Shown piece after piece: positions 9,721-18,898 of a stretch of DNA of 64,000 nucleotides (the stretch's first letter is position 1; each line of letters starts with the position of its first letter). A program made the translations under genes and the position numbers. The notes below the pieces were generated by a model. The model worked only from the letters and a program-made list of their open reading frames with translations, was not told where the DNA came from and ran no database searches. This stretch comes from CAZAFN01 sp964484795 (GTDB lineage Bacteria > Pseudomonadota > Alphaproteobacteria > Methylaequorales > Methylaequoraceae), in assembly GCA_964484795.1 (NCBI GenBank), contig CAZAFN010000003.1, positions 16,876 through 80,875 on the forward strand. Direction: 5' to 3'.

Positions 9721-10554
9721 ATGAATAATTTTCTGATGAGAACAATATCATCCTTTTTTTTATTTTTAATTTTTTTTACTCTTTTATTTAGTGAAGGATT
9801 TCTATTTATTTTTTTAATTCAGATTATGTTATTTATAACAATATGGGAATTTCTAAGATTACTTAGATTTAAATCTTCTGTAAGTAACTACCAAATTAAC
9901 AACAATTTTTTTCTTAGTAGACAAAGAATTAGTTATGAGGATTATTGTCTAATTTTTTTGATATGCTTTCTTAATCTTTGTTTTTTTCTTTCTAATTTCT
10001 ATTTTTCTTTTTTTTTTGTTATTTTAATCTTAATTTTTTATTTTTTTTATAAAATATTTAATTTCTCTGTTCTTAATATATTTGGTTTAACTTATTTTTC
10101 AGTTCCTTATTTTCTTATAATAAATCTGAAGATAGGTGAAACCTTCTACCATTTTTTTATTTTTATTATAATTTTTTCAATAATTACAGATGTTAGCGCT
10201 TATGTTGTAGGTAATAGATTTAAGGGAATTAAATTAGCTAGAACTTTGAGTCCAAATAAAACAATTTCTGGTTTTTTGGGAGCAATAATAATACCATCAT
10301 CAATATGTACAATCATCTATTCTAACTCTTATGAATTTAATAAAATTTTTTTTACATGTGTTTTTTTCTCATTAATTGTTCAGTTTGGTGATTTATTGGA
10401 ATCTTTTGTAAAAAGAAAATGTTTTGTAAAAGAAAGTAGTAATTTAATACCTGGACATGGAGGGATTATGGATAGACTTGATGGTGTTTTCCTTTTAATT
10501 ATTGTAGTCTCAATTTTAAATATTCTAGATTTTAATTTTTTCTTTATAGTATAG
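9721..10554 (+). CDS. cdsA: Phosphatidate cytidylyltransferase
   Basis: Makes CDP-diacylglycerol from phosphatidic acid and CTP at the inner membrane. It is very hydrophobic and phenylalanine-rich with about seven or eight membrane helices. The C-terminal half has the CdsA signature: SFVKRKCFVKE followed by LIPGHGGIMDRLDGV. The frame is open upstream to 9679, but ATG 9721 is chosen because GGAGGGGA sits just before it and the extra residues would lie inside uppS. 277 residues from this start. Confidence 0.93.
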   Translation: MNNFLMRTISSFFLFLIFFTLLFSEGFLFIFLIQIMLFITIWEFLRLLRFKSSVSNYQINNNFFLSRQRISYEDYCLIFLICFLNLCFFLSNFYFSFFFVILILIFYFFYKIFNFSVLNIFGLTYFSVPYFLIINLKIGETFYHFFIFIIIFSIITDVSAYVVGNRFKGIKLARTLSPNKTISGFLGAIIIPSSICTIIYSNSYEFNKIFFTCVFFSLIVQFGDLLESFVKRKCFVKESSNLIPGHGGIMDRLDGVFLLIIVVSILNILDFNFFFIV

Positions 10555-10576
10555 AATCTACAGAGGAAGATCTATT

Positions 10577-11743
10577 ATGAGAAAAAAGAAAGTCACAATT
10601 TTTGGATCAACAGGTTCAATTGGTTTATCAACTTTAGATGTAATAAATAATCATCCAGATAAATATGAAATAGTTGGTTTGTGCATTAATTCTAATTTCA
10701 AAAGACTTTCTGAACAAGTTTCTATGTTTAATCCAAAAGTAGTTTCAATTAATAATCCAGAATCTTATGAAAGTTTTAAAGTATTAAATACTTCAAAAAA
10801 TTTGAAAATTTTGAATGGAAGCAATGACTCTTATGATGAAATTCTTGAATATGATACAGACTTAGTTGTTGCAGCCATTACAGGTTCAGCGGGTTTAATG
10901 CCAGTAGTAGCTACAGTTAAGAAAGGCATTTCAATGGCATTGGCAAACAAGGAAAGTTTGGTGTGTTCTGGTTCATTGATCACCTCAATAGCCAAAAAAA
11001 ATAGAGCGCTAATTTTGCCTGTTGATTCTGAACATAACGCAATGTACCAGGTGTTAGATTTTAAGAACAAATCAAAAGTTTCAAAGTTAATATTAACTGC
11101 TTCTGGCGGTCCTTTTTTGAATAAGAAAATTTCTGAGATGGTTGATATTTCTCCAGAAGAAGCCATTAAACATCCTAACTGGTCAATGGGGAAAAAAATT
11201 TCAGTTGATTCTGCTACAATGATGAATAAAGGCCTGGAATTGATTGAAGCACACTTTTTGTTTGATATTCCCTATGATAAAATTGAGATTGTCGTTCATC
11301 CGGAATCAATTATCCATTCATGTGTTGAATATTTGGATGGTTCAATTCTTTCACAGATGGGGAACCCTGATATGAGAACACCAATTGCCTTTGCCTTGGC
11401 TTTTCCTGATAGAATTAGTACGTCCGTAGAAAAATTAAAATTAAGTTCACTAAATAAATTAACTTTTTTTGAACCAGATTTTGAAAAATTTCCTTGTTTG
11501 GAGTTAGCTTATAACTCATTAAGAATTAAAAAAAGTGCACCTACAATTCTTAATGCTTCCAATGAGGTGGCTGTTGATGCTTTTTTAAAGAAAAAAATAA
11601 AATTTCTCTCAATTGCTAAAATTGTTGAAAAAACATTAAATAAAGCTTCAATTTCTGAGATTAATAGTATAAAAGATGTATTGGAAGTAGATGAAGAATC
11701 AAGAAGAATATCTAATGATTTGATTAATTCAGGAATTTTTTAA
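10577..11743 (+). CDS. dxr: 1-deoxy-D-xylulose 5-phosphate reductoisomerase
   Basis: Second step of the MEP isoprenoid pathway, converting DXP to MEP with NADPH. GSTGSIGLSTLDVI is the dinucleotide site, LPVDSEHNAMYQ holds metal ligands, ASGGPF and PNWSMGKKISVDSATMMNKG complete the active site, and ILNASNEVAVDAF is in the C-terminal domain. 388 residues, full length. The pathway is continued by ispDF further along the window. Confidence 0.97.
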   Translation: MRKKKVTIFGSTGSIGLSTLDVINNHPDKYEIVGLCINSNFKRLSEQVSMFNPKVVSINNPESYESFKVLNTSKNLKILNGSNDSYDEILEYDTDLVVAAITGSAGLMPVVATVKKGISMALANKESLVCSGSLITSIAKKNRALILPVDSEHNAMYQVLDFKNKSKVSKLILTASGGPFLNKKISEMVDISPEEAIKHPNWSMGKKISVDSATMMNKGLELIEAHFLFDIPYDKIEIVVHPESIIHSCVEYLDGSILSQMGNPDMRTPIAFALAFPDRISTSVEKLKLSSLNKLTFFEPDFEKFPCLELAYNSLRIKKSAPTILNASNEVAVDAFLKKKIKFLSIAKIVEKTLNKASISEINSIKDVLEVDEESRRISNDLINSGIF

Positions 11744-11761
11744 AATTTAAATAATTTAACT

Positions 11762-12796
11762 ATGTTTGATAGTTTTTTAAATATTTTTCTCCCCTTTTTA
11801 ATAATTTTGACAATTTTAGTGTTTGTTCACGAATTAGGTCATTACCTAATAGCGAGATTAAATGGAGTTAAGGTAGAGGTTTTTTCCATAGGATTTGGTA
11901 AGGAATTATTTGGAATTACTGACAAATTAGGTACGAGATGGAAATTTTCATTGGTCCCTCTTGGTGGATATGTAAAAATGCATGGTGATCTTGATGAAGC
12001 AAGTACCAAAAAAAATGAAAAAAACTGTAATCCAAAATTTGCGTTTCATACTAAAACAATTTCACAGAGATCATGGATACTTTTTGCTGGGCCAGCAGCC
12101 AATTTTATATTTTCTTTCATTGTTCTAGTTTTTATTAATATTTTCTATGGCTATTCTGAAAACAAGCCAATTATTAGTGAATTAGAACAAGGAAAATCAG
12201 CTGAAGTTTCTGGATTAAAGGTTGGAGATATAATTTTAGAGATTAATGGTAAAAAGATTTCTGACTTGATATCTCTCAAAGATATTATTTCAAAAAATAA
12301 TAATAAAAATGTTTTAGTGACCTATAGTAGAAATGATTCAATTAATTCTGTAGATGTTTTGGTTGAAAATAAAAGAATTGGTATTAGGGGAACTATTGAA
12401 AAAAGGAAATTAAATTTTTTTAATTCATGCTTGATATCTAGCAAGCAAATCTATCATTTTGTTAAGATCACATTAATTGGTATTTATGAAATGATTACAG
12501 GTTCAAGAGGAGCAGAGGATCTTGGAGGGCCAATTAAAATTGCCCAACTTGCAGGTGAATTTTGGAGTCAAGGTGTTCAACAAACATTGTGGTTTATGAT
12601 GATAATCTCATTAAATTTAGGTTTAATAAATCTGTTTCCGGTCCCTATGCTTGATGGTGGGCATTTAATGCTTAATTTTATTGAATTTTTAAAAGGAGAG
12701 CCTTTAAACACAAAGGTTTTAGAAGTTATTCATACAATTGGGTTTGTAATACTTATATCTCTAATTTTATTTACATTTTACAATGATTTACAATGA
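11762..12796 (+). CDS. rseP: Site-2 metalloprotease RseP
   Basis: Intramembrane zinc protease that cuts anti-sigma factors and remnant signal peptides. The zinc motif HELGH is at residues 23-27 in the first membrane helix. A single PDZ domain spans about 130-210 (SGLKVGDIILEINGKKI), and the second zinc-binding motif LFPVPMLDGGHL lies near the C-terminus. At 344 residues it has one PDZ rather than the two of E. coli. ATGA overlap with bamA indicates translational coupling. Confidence 0.94.
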   Translation: MFDSFLNIFLPFLIILTILVFVHELGHYLIARLNGVKVEVFSIGFGKELFGITDKLGTRWKFSLVPLGGYVKMHGDLDEASTKKNEKNCNPKFAFHTKTISQRSWILFAGPAANFIFSFIVLVFINIFYGYSENKPIISELEQGKSAEVSGLKVGDIILEINGKKISDLISLKDIISKNNNKNVLVTYSRNDSINSVDVLVENKRIGIRGTIEKRKLNFFNSCLISSKQIYHFVKITLIGIYEMITGSRGAEDLGGPIKIAQLAGEFWSQGVQQTLWFMMIISLNLGLINLFPVPMLDGGHLMLNFIEFLKGEPLNTKVLEVIHTIGFVILISLILFTFYNDLQ

Positions 12797-15177
12797 TACG
12801 ATACCGCGAGACACTTTCAATGATTAGAAATAAAATCATTTTTTTTTTAAGTTTCCTTTTTGTATTATCGTTTTCTTTTATTTTAATTGCAGGTGATTTT
12901 CAGCCTGGAACACCGTCTTCAAGTTATAATTTTAATTATAATTCAAGAACCAATGAGCCAATTAAAAAAATTCCCCAAGAAAATTATGCTCAAAATTCAG
13001 AAGTAGTTAAAATTTTAGTGCAAGGAAATAGTAGACTTGAATCTTCTGTAATAATTAGAGACTCAAAAATAGAATCACTAGCAACAGATGAAAAAAGCCT
13101 AAGTGTTGCAATTAAAAATTTATATAAAACTGGTTACTATGAAAATGTTCAAATTTATAAAACAAACAATGTCGTTTATATTAATGTCAAAGAAAATCCC
13201 ATAATTGATTTAATATCCATTGAAGGTAACAGTGAAATTAAGGATGAAATAATATTACAGGAAATTGAATCCAAAACTAGAAGTGTTTTTTCAACTGACA
13301 AAATTAAATCTGATGTAAAAAAAATTCAGACTTTATATAAAAGGCAAGGTTTTTTTTCCACTTTTATTGAACCAAAATTTATTAAACTTTCTTCTAATAG
13401 AGTGAATTTAGTTTTTGAAGTATTGGAAGGTAAAGAAGCTAGAATTAAGAAAATAAACTTTCTGAACAATAAAGTTTTTTCTGATTCAACACTTAATGAT
13501 GTAATTTCATCGACAGAATATAGATGGTATCAATTTTGGGGAACTAATGACAAATTCGATAAAGATAGGATAAATTTTGATAAAGATTTGCTTAAAAAAT
13601 ATTATTTTGATAACGGATATATTGATTTCCAAATTTCATCAGTAAATTCAAGTTTGATTGACAATAGAAAAAATTTTGTCGTAAATTTTACTGTTTATGA
13701 AGGAAAAAGGTATAGCGTTTCAAATATAGACTTTAAATCATCAATTAGGAATTTAAATAGAATTGATTTAAAAGATCTTCTGGAGCTACATAGTGGTGAT
13801 TGGTTTAGTTCTGAAGAAATAGATAAAAGTATAAAAAATATTAATGACAAGACATCAGAACTTGGTTTTGCTTTCGTTGATGTTATTCCAAGGGTAAAAA
13901 AAATTGGAGAAGATAAAGTTGATGTTCTGTTTGATATTGTGCAAGGACCAAAAATCTACATAGATAGAATTCAAATTTCTGGAAATTTAAAAACTGAGGA
14001 TGAAGTTGTAAGAAGAGAATTAGAGTTGGTTGAAGGTGATTCATTTAATTCTTTAAAAATTAGACAAAGTGAAAAGAACCTTAGATCAATTGGCTTATTT
14101 GATAATGTTGATATTAAATACGAAGAATTAGGTGGAACAAATAAATCTAATCTGGATGTTGAAGTTACTGAAAGATCAACAGGTGAATTTTCTGTTGGAG
14201 GTGGTTATTCTTCACTTGATGGTGCAATGGCCAATATTGCAATTAAAGAATCTAATTTATTTGGTCAAGCTAAGGAACTTTCTTTAGACTTAGGTATTTC
14301 AACAAGAAGATCAAGTATAGATCTAAAATATACAGATCCTCATTTTATGGATAGAGATATAGCAGCTGGGATTGATATTTTTAACGTAAGAAGAAATAAC
14401 AAAAGCTATAGCGGTTATAAACACAATATTTTAGGCTTCAAATTACGTTCTGGATATGAAATTATTGATGATTTAAGACATTTTAGTAGTTATAGCCTCA
14501 AGCGTGATAAAATACATGATATTGATAATGCTACATCTATTTACATTCAAGAGCAGGAGGGGAAAAGAACAACTTCAATTATTGGACAGGCAATACAATA
14601 TGATAAATTAAATGATAGAATTAATCCTACGGATGGTTATAGAATTAGATTCGATTTTGATTTTTATGGATTAGTTGGTGATGCAGAACATATTAATGCA
14701 GAATTGAAACTTTCAAATTTTTATAGAATAGACGATCAATTAATTTTAGCTAACTTTATAGAAGGTGGTTTTATTGCTTCTATAAAAGATGTTAAAATAA
14801 ATGATAGATTTTTTTTAGATGGCGACAGAATGAGAGGTTTTAAGAATTTAGGCATTGGACCAAGGGATTCATCAACATCTGATGCGTTGGGTGGAGAAAT
14901 CTATTATATTAGTAGAAATGAGTTAAATTTTCCATTAGGTTTGCCTGATGAATTAGGTGTTATGGGACTTATTTTTGCTGACATAGGTACTTTATATAAT
15001 ACTGCCTCATCTGGATCAAACATCAATGATGAATCTACAATAAGATCATCTGCAGGTTTTGGTATTACTTGGTTATCACCATTTGGCCCTGTAAAGTTTT
15101 ATTTTTCAAAAGCTTTATTAAAAGAAAATTATGATAAAAAAGAGATTTTTAGATTTAGTTTTGGTACAACATATTAA
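12793..15177 (+). CDS. bamA: Outer membrane protein assembly factor BamA
   Basis: Central outer-membrane beta-barrel insertase. A hydrophobic signal segment covers about residues 10-35. POTRA domains follow (VKILVQGNSRLESSVI, LISIEGNSEIKDEIIL, IKKINFLNNKVFSD, IYIDRIQISGNLKTEDEVV), and the C-terminal ~380 residues form the barrel, with FFLDGDRMRGFKNLGIGPRD as the conserved L6 loop. It ends in FSFGTTY, an aromatic barrel end. ATG 12793 overlaps the rseP stop; ATG 12820 would start directly at the signal peptide and is an alternative. Confidence 0.95.
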   Translation: MIRYRETLSMIRNKIIFFLSFLFVLSFSFILIAGDFQPGTPSSSYNFNYNSRTNEPIKKIPQENYAQNSEVVKILVQGNSRLESSVIIRDSKIESLATDEKSLSVAIKNLYKTGYYENVQIYKTNNVVYINVKENPIIDLISIEGNSEIKDEIILQEIESKTRSVFSTDKIKSDVKKIQTLYKRQGFFSTFIEPKFIKLSSNRVNLVFEVLEGKEARIKKINFLNNKVFSDSTLNDVISSTEYRWYQFWGTNDKFDKDRINFDKDLLKKYYFDNGYIDFQISSVNSSLIDNRKNFVVNFTVYEGKRYSVSNIDFKSSIRNLNRIDLKDLLELHSGDWFSSEEIDKSIKNINDKTSELGFAFVDVIPRVKKIGEDKVDVLFDIVQGPKIYIDRIQISGNLKTEDEVVRRELELVEGDSFNSLKIRQSEKNLRSIGLFDNVDIKYEELGGTNKSNLDVEVTERSTGEFSVGGGYSSLDGAMANIAIKESNLFGQAKELSLDLGISTRRSSIDLKYTDPHFMDRDIAAGIDIFNVRRNNKSYSGYKHNILGFKLRSGYEIIDDLRHFSSYSLKRDKIHDIDNATSIYIQEQEGKRTTSIIGQAIQYDKLNDRINPTDGYRIRFDFDFYGLVGDAEHINAELKLSNFYRIDDQLILANFIEGGFIASIKDVKINDRFFLDGDRMRGFKNLGIGPRDSSTSDALGGEIYYISRNELNFPLGLPDELGVMGLIFADIGTLYNTASSGSNINDESTIRSSAGFGITWLSPFGPVKFYFSKALLKENYDKKEIFRFSFGTTY

Positions 15178-15198
15178 ACTTAAACATTTAGGAGAGTT

Positions 15199-15777
15199 AT
15201 GAACCACAAATTTTTATTATTTTCTGTTCTTATTTTTTTAACTTCAATTTCTTTTGTTACTTATGCACAAGAAAAAAATTTAGATTTAAAAAAACCCAGT
15301 TCAACCAAAGAGTTTGAAGCTAGAATTGGTGTTGTAGATATGAAACAAATATTAAATCAGTCCAAGGCTTATCAGAGTTTAGTTGAACAGTTTGAAGAGA
15401 CTCGAAGAAAACATAGAAATGCAATGACCAAACAGGAAGATCTCATAAGAGATGAAGAAAGTAATCTAGTAAAGAAAAAAAATGTACTTTCTAGTGAAGT
15501 TTATGCAGAAAAGGTTAAAGCTCTAAATCAAAAAATTAACAATCTTAAACAAAAACAAATAGCTGAGGCAAAAAAATTTGAAGTATCATTTGAAAAATCA
15601 ACAAATAAAATTCAAGGAGCACTTGTTGATGTTTTGTCAATCTTAGCAAATACTTCTGAATTGAATTTAGTGCTTGCAAAAAGTCAGGTAATTTTAGTTG
15701 GTAAAGAGATTGATATAACAGATAAAGCTGTAGCGGAGTTAAACAAAGTTTTACCAAAAATTTCCTTAAAAGAATAA
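15199..15777 (+). CDS. skp: Periplasmic chaperone Skp/OmpH
   Basis: Carries unfolded outer-membrane proteins across the periplasm. A signal peptide of about 24 residues ends near VTYA. The mature part starts with ARIGVVDMKQILNQSKAYQ and continues as a long charged helical hairpin (about 70-150), as expected of Skp. 192 residues. AGGAGAG lies shortly before the ATG. It sits between bamA and lpxD as in most proteobacteria. Confidence 0.9.
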   Translation: MNHKFLLFSVLIFLTSISFVTYAQEKNLDLKKPSSTKEFEARIGVVDMKQILNQSKAYQSLVEQFEETRRKHRNAMTKQEDLIRDEESNLVKKKNVLSSEVYAEKVKALNQKINNLKQKQIAEAKKFEVSFEKSTNKIQGALVDVLSILANTSELNLVLAKSQVILVGKEIDITDKAVAELNKVLPKISLKE

Positions 15778-15795
15778 AAATTTTGGAATGTCAAA

Positions 15796-16800
15796 TTGAT
15801 TGATAAAGATTTTTACAAGAATTCTGGTCCATTTACACTTCTTGAGTTGTCTAGATTTCTTAAATGTGATTGTGTAGGTGATAAAAAAAAAAAAATTTTT
15901 GATATATCTACTCTAGATCTTGCTAAAGAGGATGAATTAAGTTTTTTTAGTAATAGTAAATATAAAGGATCTCTTGAAAGAACAAAAGCCGGAGCTCTTA
16001 TAATTAATTCAAAGTTTGCAAAAGGGCGTGAAAACTGCCTTATAACTGATAATCCTCATTATGCTATGGCTAAAGTTGCTTCTTTAATGTACCCTAATTC
16101 TGATTATCCTAATTTTTGCTTTGGCAAAAATGATTTAAAGAAAAATATGGATAAATCAATAAAGGTTTCACCTAATTCTTTTATTCATCATTCATCAAAT
16201 ATTGGAAATAAATGCAATATTGGTTCTAATGTTGTTATTGGTCCTGGAGTTAAAATAGGAAAAAATTGTATTATTGGAGATAACGTTTCTATATATTTTT
16301 CCAAAATTTCTGATAATGTTAAGATTTACCAAGGAGTACGAATAGGTGGTGAAGGTTTTGGTTTTACAATACAAAAAAAATCTTTTAAGAAAATTCCACA
16401 ACTTGGCAGAGTTATAATTAAGGAATCTGTTGAAATAGGGTGTAACACGACTATTGATAGAGGTTCAATTGGTGATACTATAATTGGAGAGGAATCAATG
16501 ATTGATAATATGGTGCATATAGGTCACAATGTTATTATAGGAAATAGATGTATAATTGCTGCAATGACAGGTATTTCTGGAAGTTCCAAGATTGGTGATA
16601 ATGTAATGATAGGTGGTCAAGTGGGAATAAGTGGACATATTACTGTTGGTAGAAATGTCAAAATTGCTGCCAAAAGTGGTGTTATGAAGGATATTCCTGA
16701 CAATTCTTCTGTAGGAGGGTTTCCTGCTGAAAATATTCTTGACTGGCATAGAAGTACAATTTTAATAAAAAAAAAATTAAAAAATGAAAAAAAAAACTGA
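15796..16800 (+). CDS. lpxD: UDP-3-O-acylglucosamine N-acyltransferase LpxD
   Basis: Adds the second acyl chain in lipid A synthesis. The N-terminal ~100 residues form the uridine-binding domain, followed by many hexapeptide repeats of a left-handed beta helix (IGNKCNIGSNVVIGPGVKIG). IDNMVHIGHNVIIGN contains the catalytic histidine. TTG at 15796 is the only reasonable start; a nearby ATG at 15788 is out of frame and stops at once. A run of nine or more As occurs near residue 30 with the frame intact. Overlaps fabZ by 17 bases. Confidence 0.94.
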   Translation: MIDKDFYKNSGPFTLLELSRFLKCDCVGDKKKKIFDISTLDLAKEDELSFFSNSKYKGSLERTKAGALIINSKFAKGRENCLITDNPHYAMAKVASLMYPNSDYPNFCFGKNDLKKNMDKSIKVSPNSFIHHSSNIGNKCNIGSNVVIGPGVKIGKNCIIGDNVSIYFSKISDNVKIYQGVRIGGEGFGFTIQKKSFKKIPQLGRVIIKESVEIGCNTTIDRGSIGDTIIGEESMIDNMVHIGHNVIIGNRCIIAAMTGISGSSKIGDNVMIGGQVGISGHITVGRNVKIAAKSGVMKDIPDNSSVGGFPAENILDWHRSTILIKKKLKNEKKN

Positions 16801-17233
16801 GTTGGATATAGAACAAATTAAAAAGTTAATTCCTCATAGGTATCCTTTTTTGTTAATTGACAAATTAATTGAGATTGTCCCATTTGAGAGTGCTACTGGG
16901 ATAAAAAATGTTACATTCAATGAAAATTATTTTCAAGGACACTTTGAATATAGATCTGTAATGCCAGGTGCATTAATAATTGAATCAATGGCTCAATCTG
17001 CAGGAACCCTTGTAATGTTTAGTCTTAAAAAAAATAATAAGAATATGTCTGTTTATCTGTTAACAGTTGATAAAGCTAGGTTTAGAAAACCAGTTTGCCC
17101 TGGAGATACATTGATTAACAAGGTTGAAAAAAAAAGAAATGTTAAAAATATCTGGAAATTTATTTGTCGTTCTTATGTTAATGAAGTATTAGTTGCCCAG
17201 TCTGAAATTTCCGCAATTCTTAATAATGATTAA
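16784..17233 (+). CDS. fabZ: 3-hydroxyacyl-ACP dehydratase FabZ
   Basis: Dehydrates 3-hydroxyacyl-ACP in fatty acid elongation. Hot-dog fold of 149 residues. IPHRYPFLLIDKLIEI has the catalytic histidine, FQGHFEYRSVMPGALIIESMAQ has the catalytic glutamate helix, and DKARFRKPVCPGD follows. Located inside the lpx cluster, where it competes with LpxA for hydroxyacyl-ACP. Confidence 0.96.
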   Translation: MKKKTELDIEQIKKLIPHRYPFLLIDKLIEIVPFESATGIKNVTFNENYFQGHFEYRSVMPGALIIESMAQSAGTLVMFSLKKNNKNMSVYLLTVDKARFRKPVCPGDTLINKVEKKRNVKNIWKFICRSYVNEVLVAQSEISAILNND

Positions 17234-17297
17234 ATTTGTAACATTTTGAAATTTTTTTTTATTTGTCTATTACCTTTAGATATTATACATAATTCAT

Positions 17298-18077
17298 ATG
17301 ATACACCGAAGTGCTGTTATTGAAACTGGAGCTGTAATTGGTGACAATGTTAGGATTGGTCCATTCTGTTTTATAGGTAAAAAAGCTAAAATTGCTAACA
17401 ACTGTATTTTTCATAGTAATGTTGTGATTGATGGTGATGCGGAAATTGGTAATAACACCGAACTTTCTCCTTTTTCCTCTATTGGTACAATTCCACAGGA
17501 TTTAAAATACGCAGGTGAAAAAACTAAGGTTGTCATTGGAGACAATTGTAAGATAAGAGAATATGTCACAGTTAATATTGGAACGAATGGTGGTGGTCGA
17601 ATAACTCGAGTAGGGAACAATTGTTTATTGATGGTGGGGACTCATATTGCTCATGATTGTAATATTGGCAATGATGTTATCTTTGCTAATCACGCAACTC
17701 TTGCTGGTCATGTCACAATTGAAGATAAGGCTGTAATTGGTGCGTTGAGCGCAATTCATCAATTTACTCGGATAGGAGAGGGATCAATGATAGGAGGAAT
17801 GTCTGGCGTAACTAACGATGTAATTCCTTTTGGGACGGTTGTAGGAAATAGAGCTAAATTATCTGGATTAAATATTGTTGGATTGAGAAGAAGAGAAATT
17901 AAAAAAAAAGAGATCAACGAATTAAGAAAAGTATTTAAATATATTTTTTTTGATAAGAAAAATACATTTAAATTGAGAGTAGAAAAAATAATTGCTGAAA
18001 ATTATAAATCATACACTGTAAAAAAATTAATAGATTTTCTTTTGGATGATTCTGAAAGATCCTTTTGTTTGCCGTAA
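17298..18077 (+). CDS. lpxA: UDP-N-acetylglucosamine O-acyltransferase LpxA
   Basis: First step of lipid A synthesis. A hexapeptide-repeat beta helix starts at the N-terminus (IHRSAVIETGAVIGDNVRIG), THIAHDCNIGND contains the catalytic histidine, and a C-terminal helical part begins near VGLRRREI. 259 residues, full length. The 64-base gap before it holds no terminator. TTGTCT (17263-17268) and TACATA (17286-17291), 17 apart, could be a weak internal promoter with a start on the ATG. Confidence 0.96.
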   Translation: MIHRSAVIETGAVIGDNVRIGPFCFIGKKAKIANNCIFHSNVVIDGDAEIGNNTELSPFSSIGTIPQDLKYAGEKTKVVIGDNCKIREYVTVNIGTNGGGRITRVGNNCLLMVGTHIAHDCNIGNDVIFANHATLAGHVTIEDKAVIGALSAIHQFTRIGEGSMIGGMSGVTNDVIPFGTVVGNRAKLSGLNIVGLRRREIKKKEINELRKVFKYIFFDKKNTFKLRVEKIIAENYKSYTVKKLIDFLLDDSERSFCLP

Positions 18078-18085
18078 AAAGGTAT

Positions 18086-18898
18086 ATGGGAAAAGTAATT
18101 ATTTTAGCGGGCCAAGGTGAACTACCATCAATAATAATTAAAAATTTATTAAAAAAAAAAATTGATTTTTACACCTTGATATTCACGAAAAAAAAAATTC
18201 CAAGTCTGATACTAAAATATAAATTTAAGGCTATCAATTTTGGAAAAGTTGTAACAGAATTAAAAAAATTAAGATCATTAGGGTTTAAAGATATTTTGAT
18301 GGCGGGATCTCTTAATAGACCAAATTTAAGTGAAATAAAACCAGATATTAACAGTATAAAATTAATACCTCCTTTTGCTAAAAGATTGCTTCAGGGTGGA
18401 GATAATAATTTGCTTTCATTTGCAATAAAAGAAATAGAAAAAATGGGATTTAGAATTATTACTCTTAAAACTTTATTACCAGAGTGTTTTCTAGGATTTG
18501 GCAATCACACAAATAATAAAATTTCTAAAACTTCATATGAAGATATTAAAAAGGGGAAATTGATTTTAGATAATAATTCTAAATTTGATATTGGACAATC
18601 TATTGTGCTCCAACAAGGTAATATTATTGGTATTGAAGCTATTCAGGGTACAGATAACTTGATAAAATATTCTAGTAAATTTTTTAAAAATGGTATTAAA
18701 CCTACACTAATAAAATTAGTTAAAATTAAGCAAGATTTGAGGGTCGATTTACCTACAATTGGAATGACTACAGTTAAAAATTGTAAAAATCATTTTTTTG
18801 GTGGGATTGCTTTTTCTGCTAATAATACCGTCTTCATAAATAGTGAGAAGATCGTTAAATACTGTGATTCTAATAAGTTGTTTTTATTAGGAATTTAA
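18086..18898 (+). CDS. lpxI: UDP-2,3-diacylglucosamine pyrophosphatase LpxI
   Basis: Hydrolyses UDP-2,3-diacylglucosamine to lipid X, the role LpxH plays in E. coli. The sequence starts KVIILAGQGELPSIIIK, contains GFKDILMAGSLNRPNL and LPECFLGFGNHT, and ends with GIEAIQGTDNLIKY and DLPTIGMTTVKN, all features of the LpxI (DUF1009) family of alphaproteobacteria. ATG 18086 is chosen because AAAAGG lies just upstream; the frame also allows TTG 18065 inside lpxA. 270 residues. Confidence 0.92.
   Translation: MGKVIILAGQGELPSIIIKNLLKKKIDFYTLIFTKKKIPSLILKYKFKAINFGKVVTELKKLRSLGFKDILMAGSLNRPNLSEIKPDINSIKLIPPFAKRLLQGGDNNLLSFAIKEIEKMGFRIITLKTLLPECFLGFGNHTNNKISKTSYEDIKKGKLILDNNSKFDIGQSIVLQQGNIIGIEAIQGTDNLIKYSSKFFKNGIKPTLIKLVKIKQDLRVDLPTIGMTTVKNCKNHFFGGIAFSANNTVFINSEKIVKYCDSNKLFLLGI

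Noticed and set aside
16195..16749. Asparagine/threonine-rich minus-strand frames opposite lpxD
   Set aside because: They mirror the hexapeptide repeats of LpxD and have no independent support.
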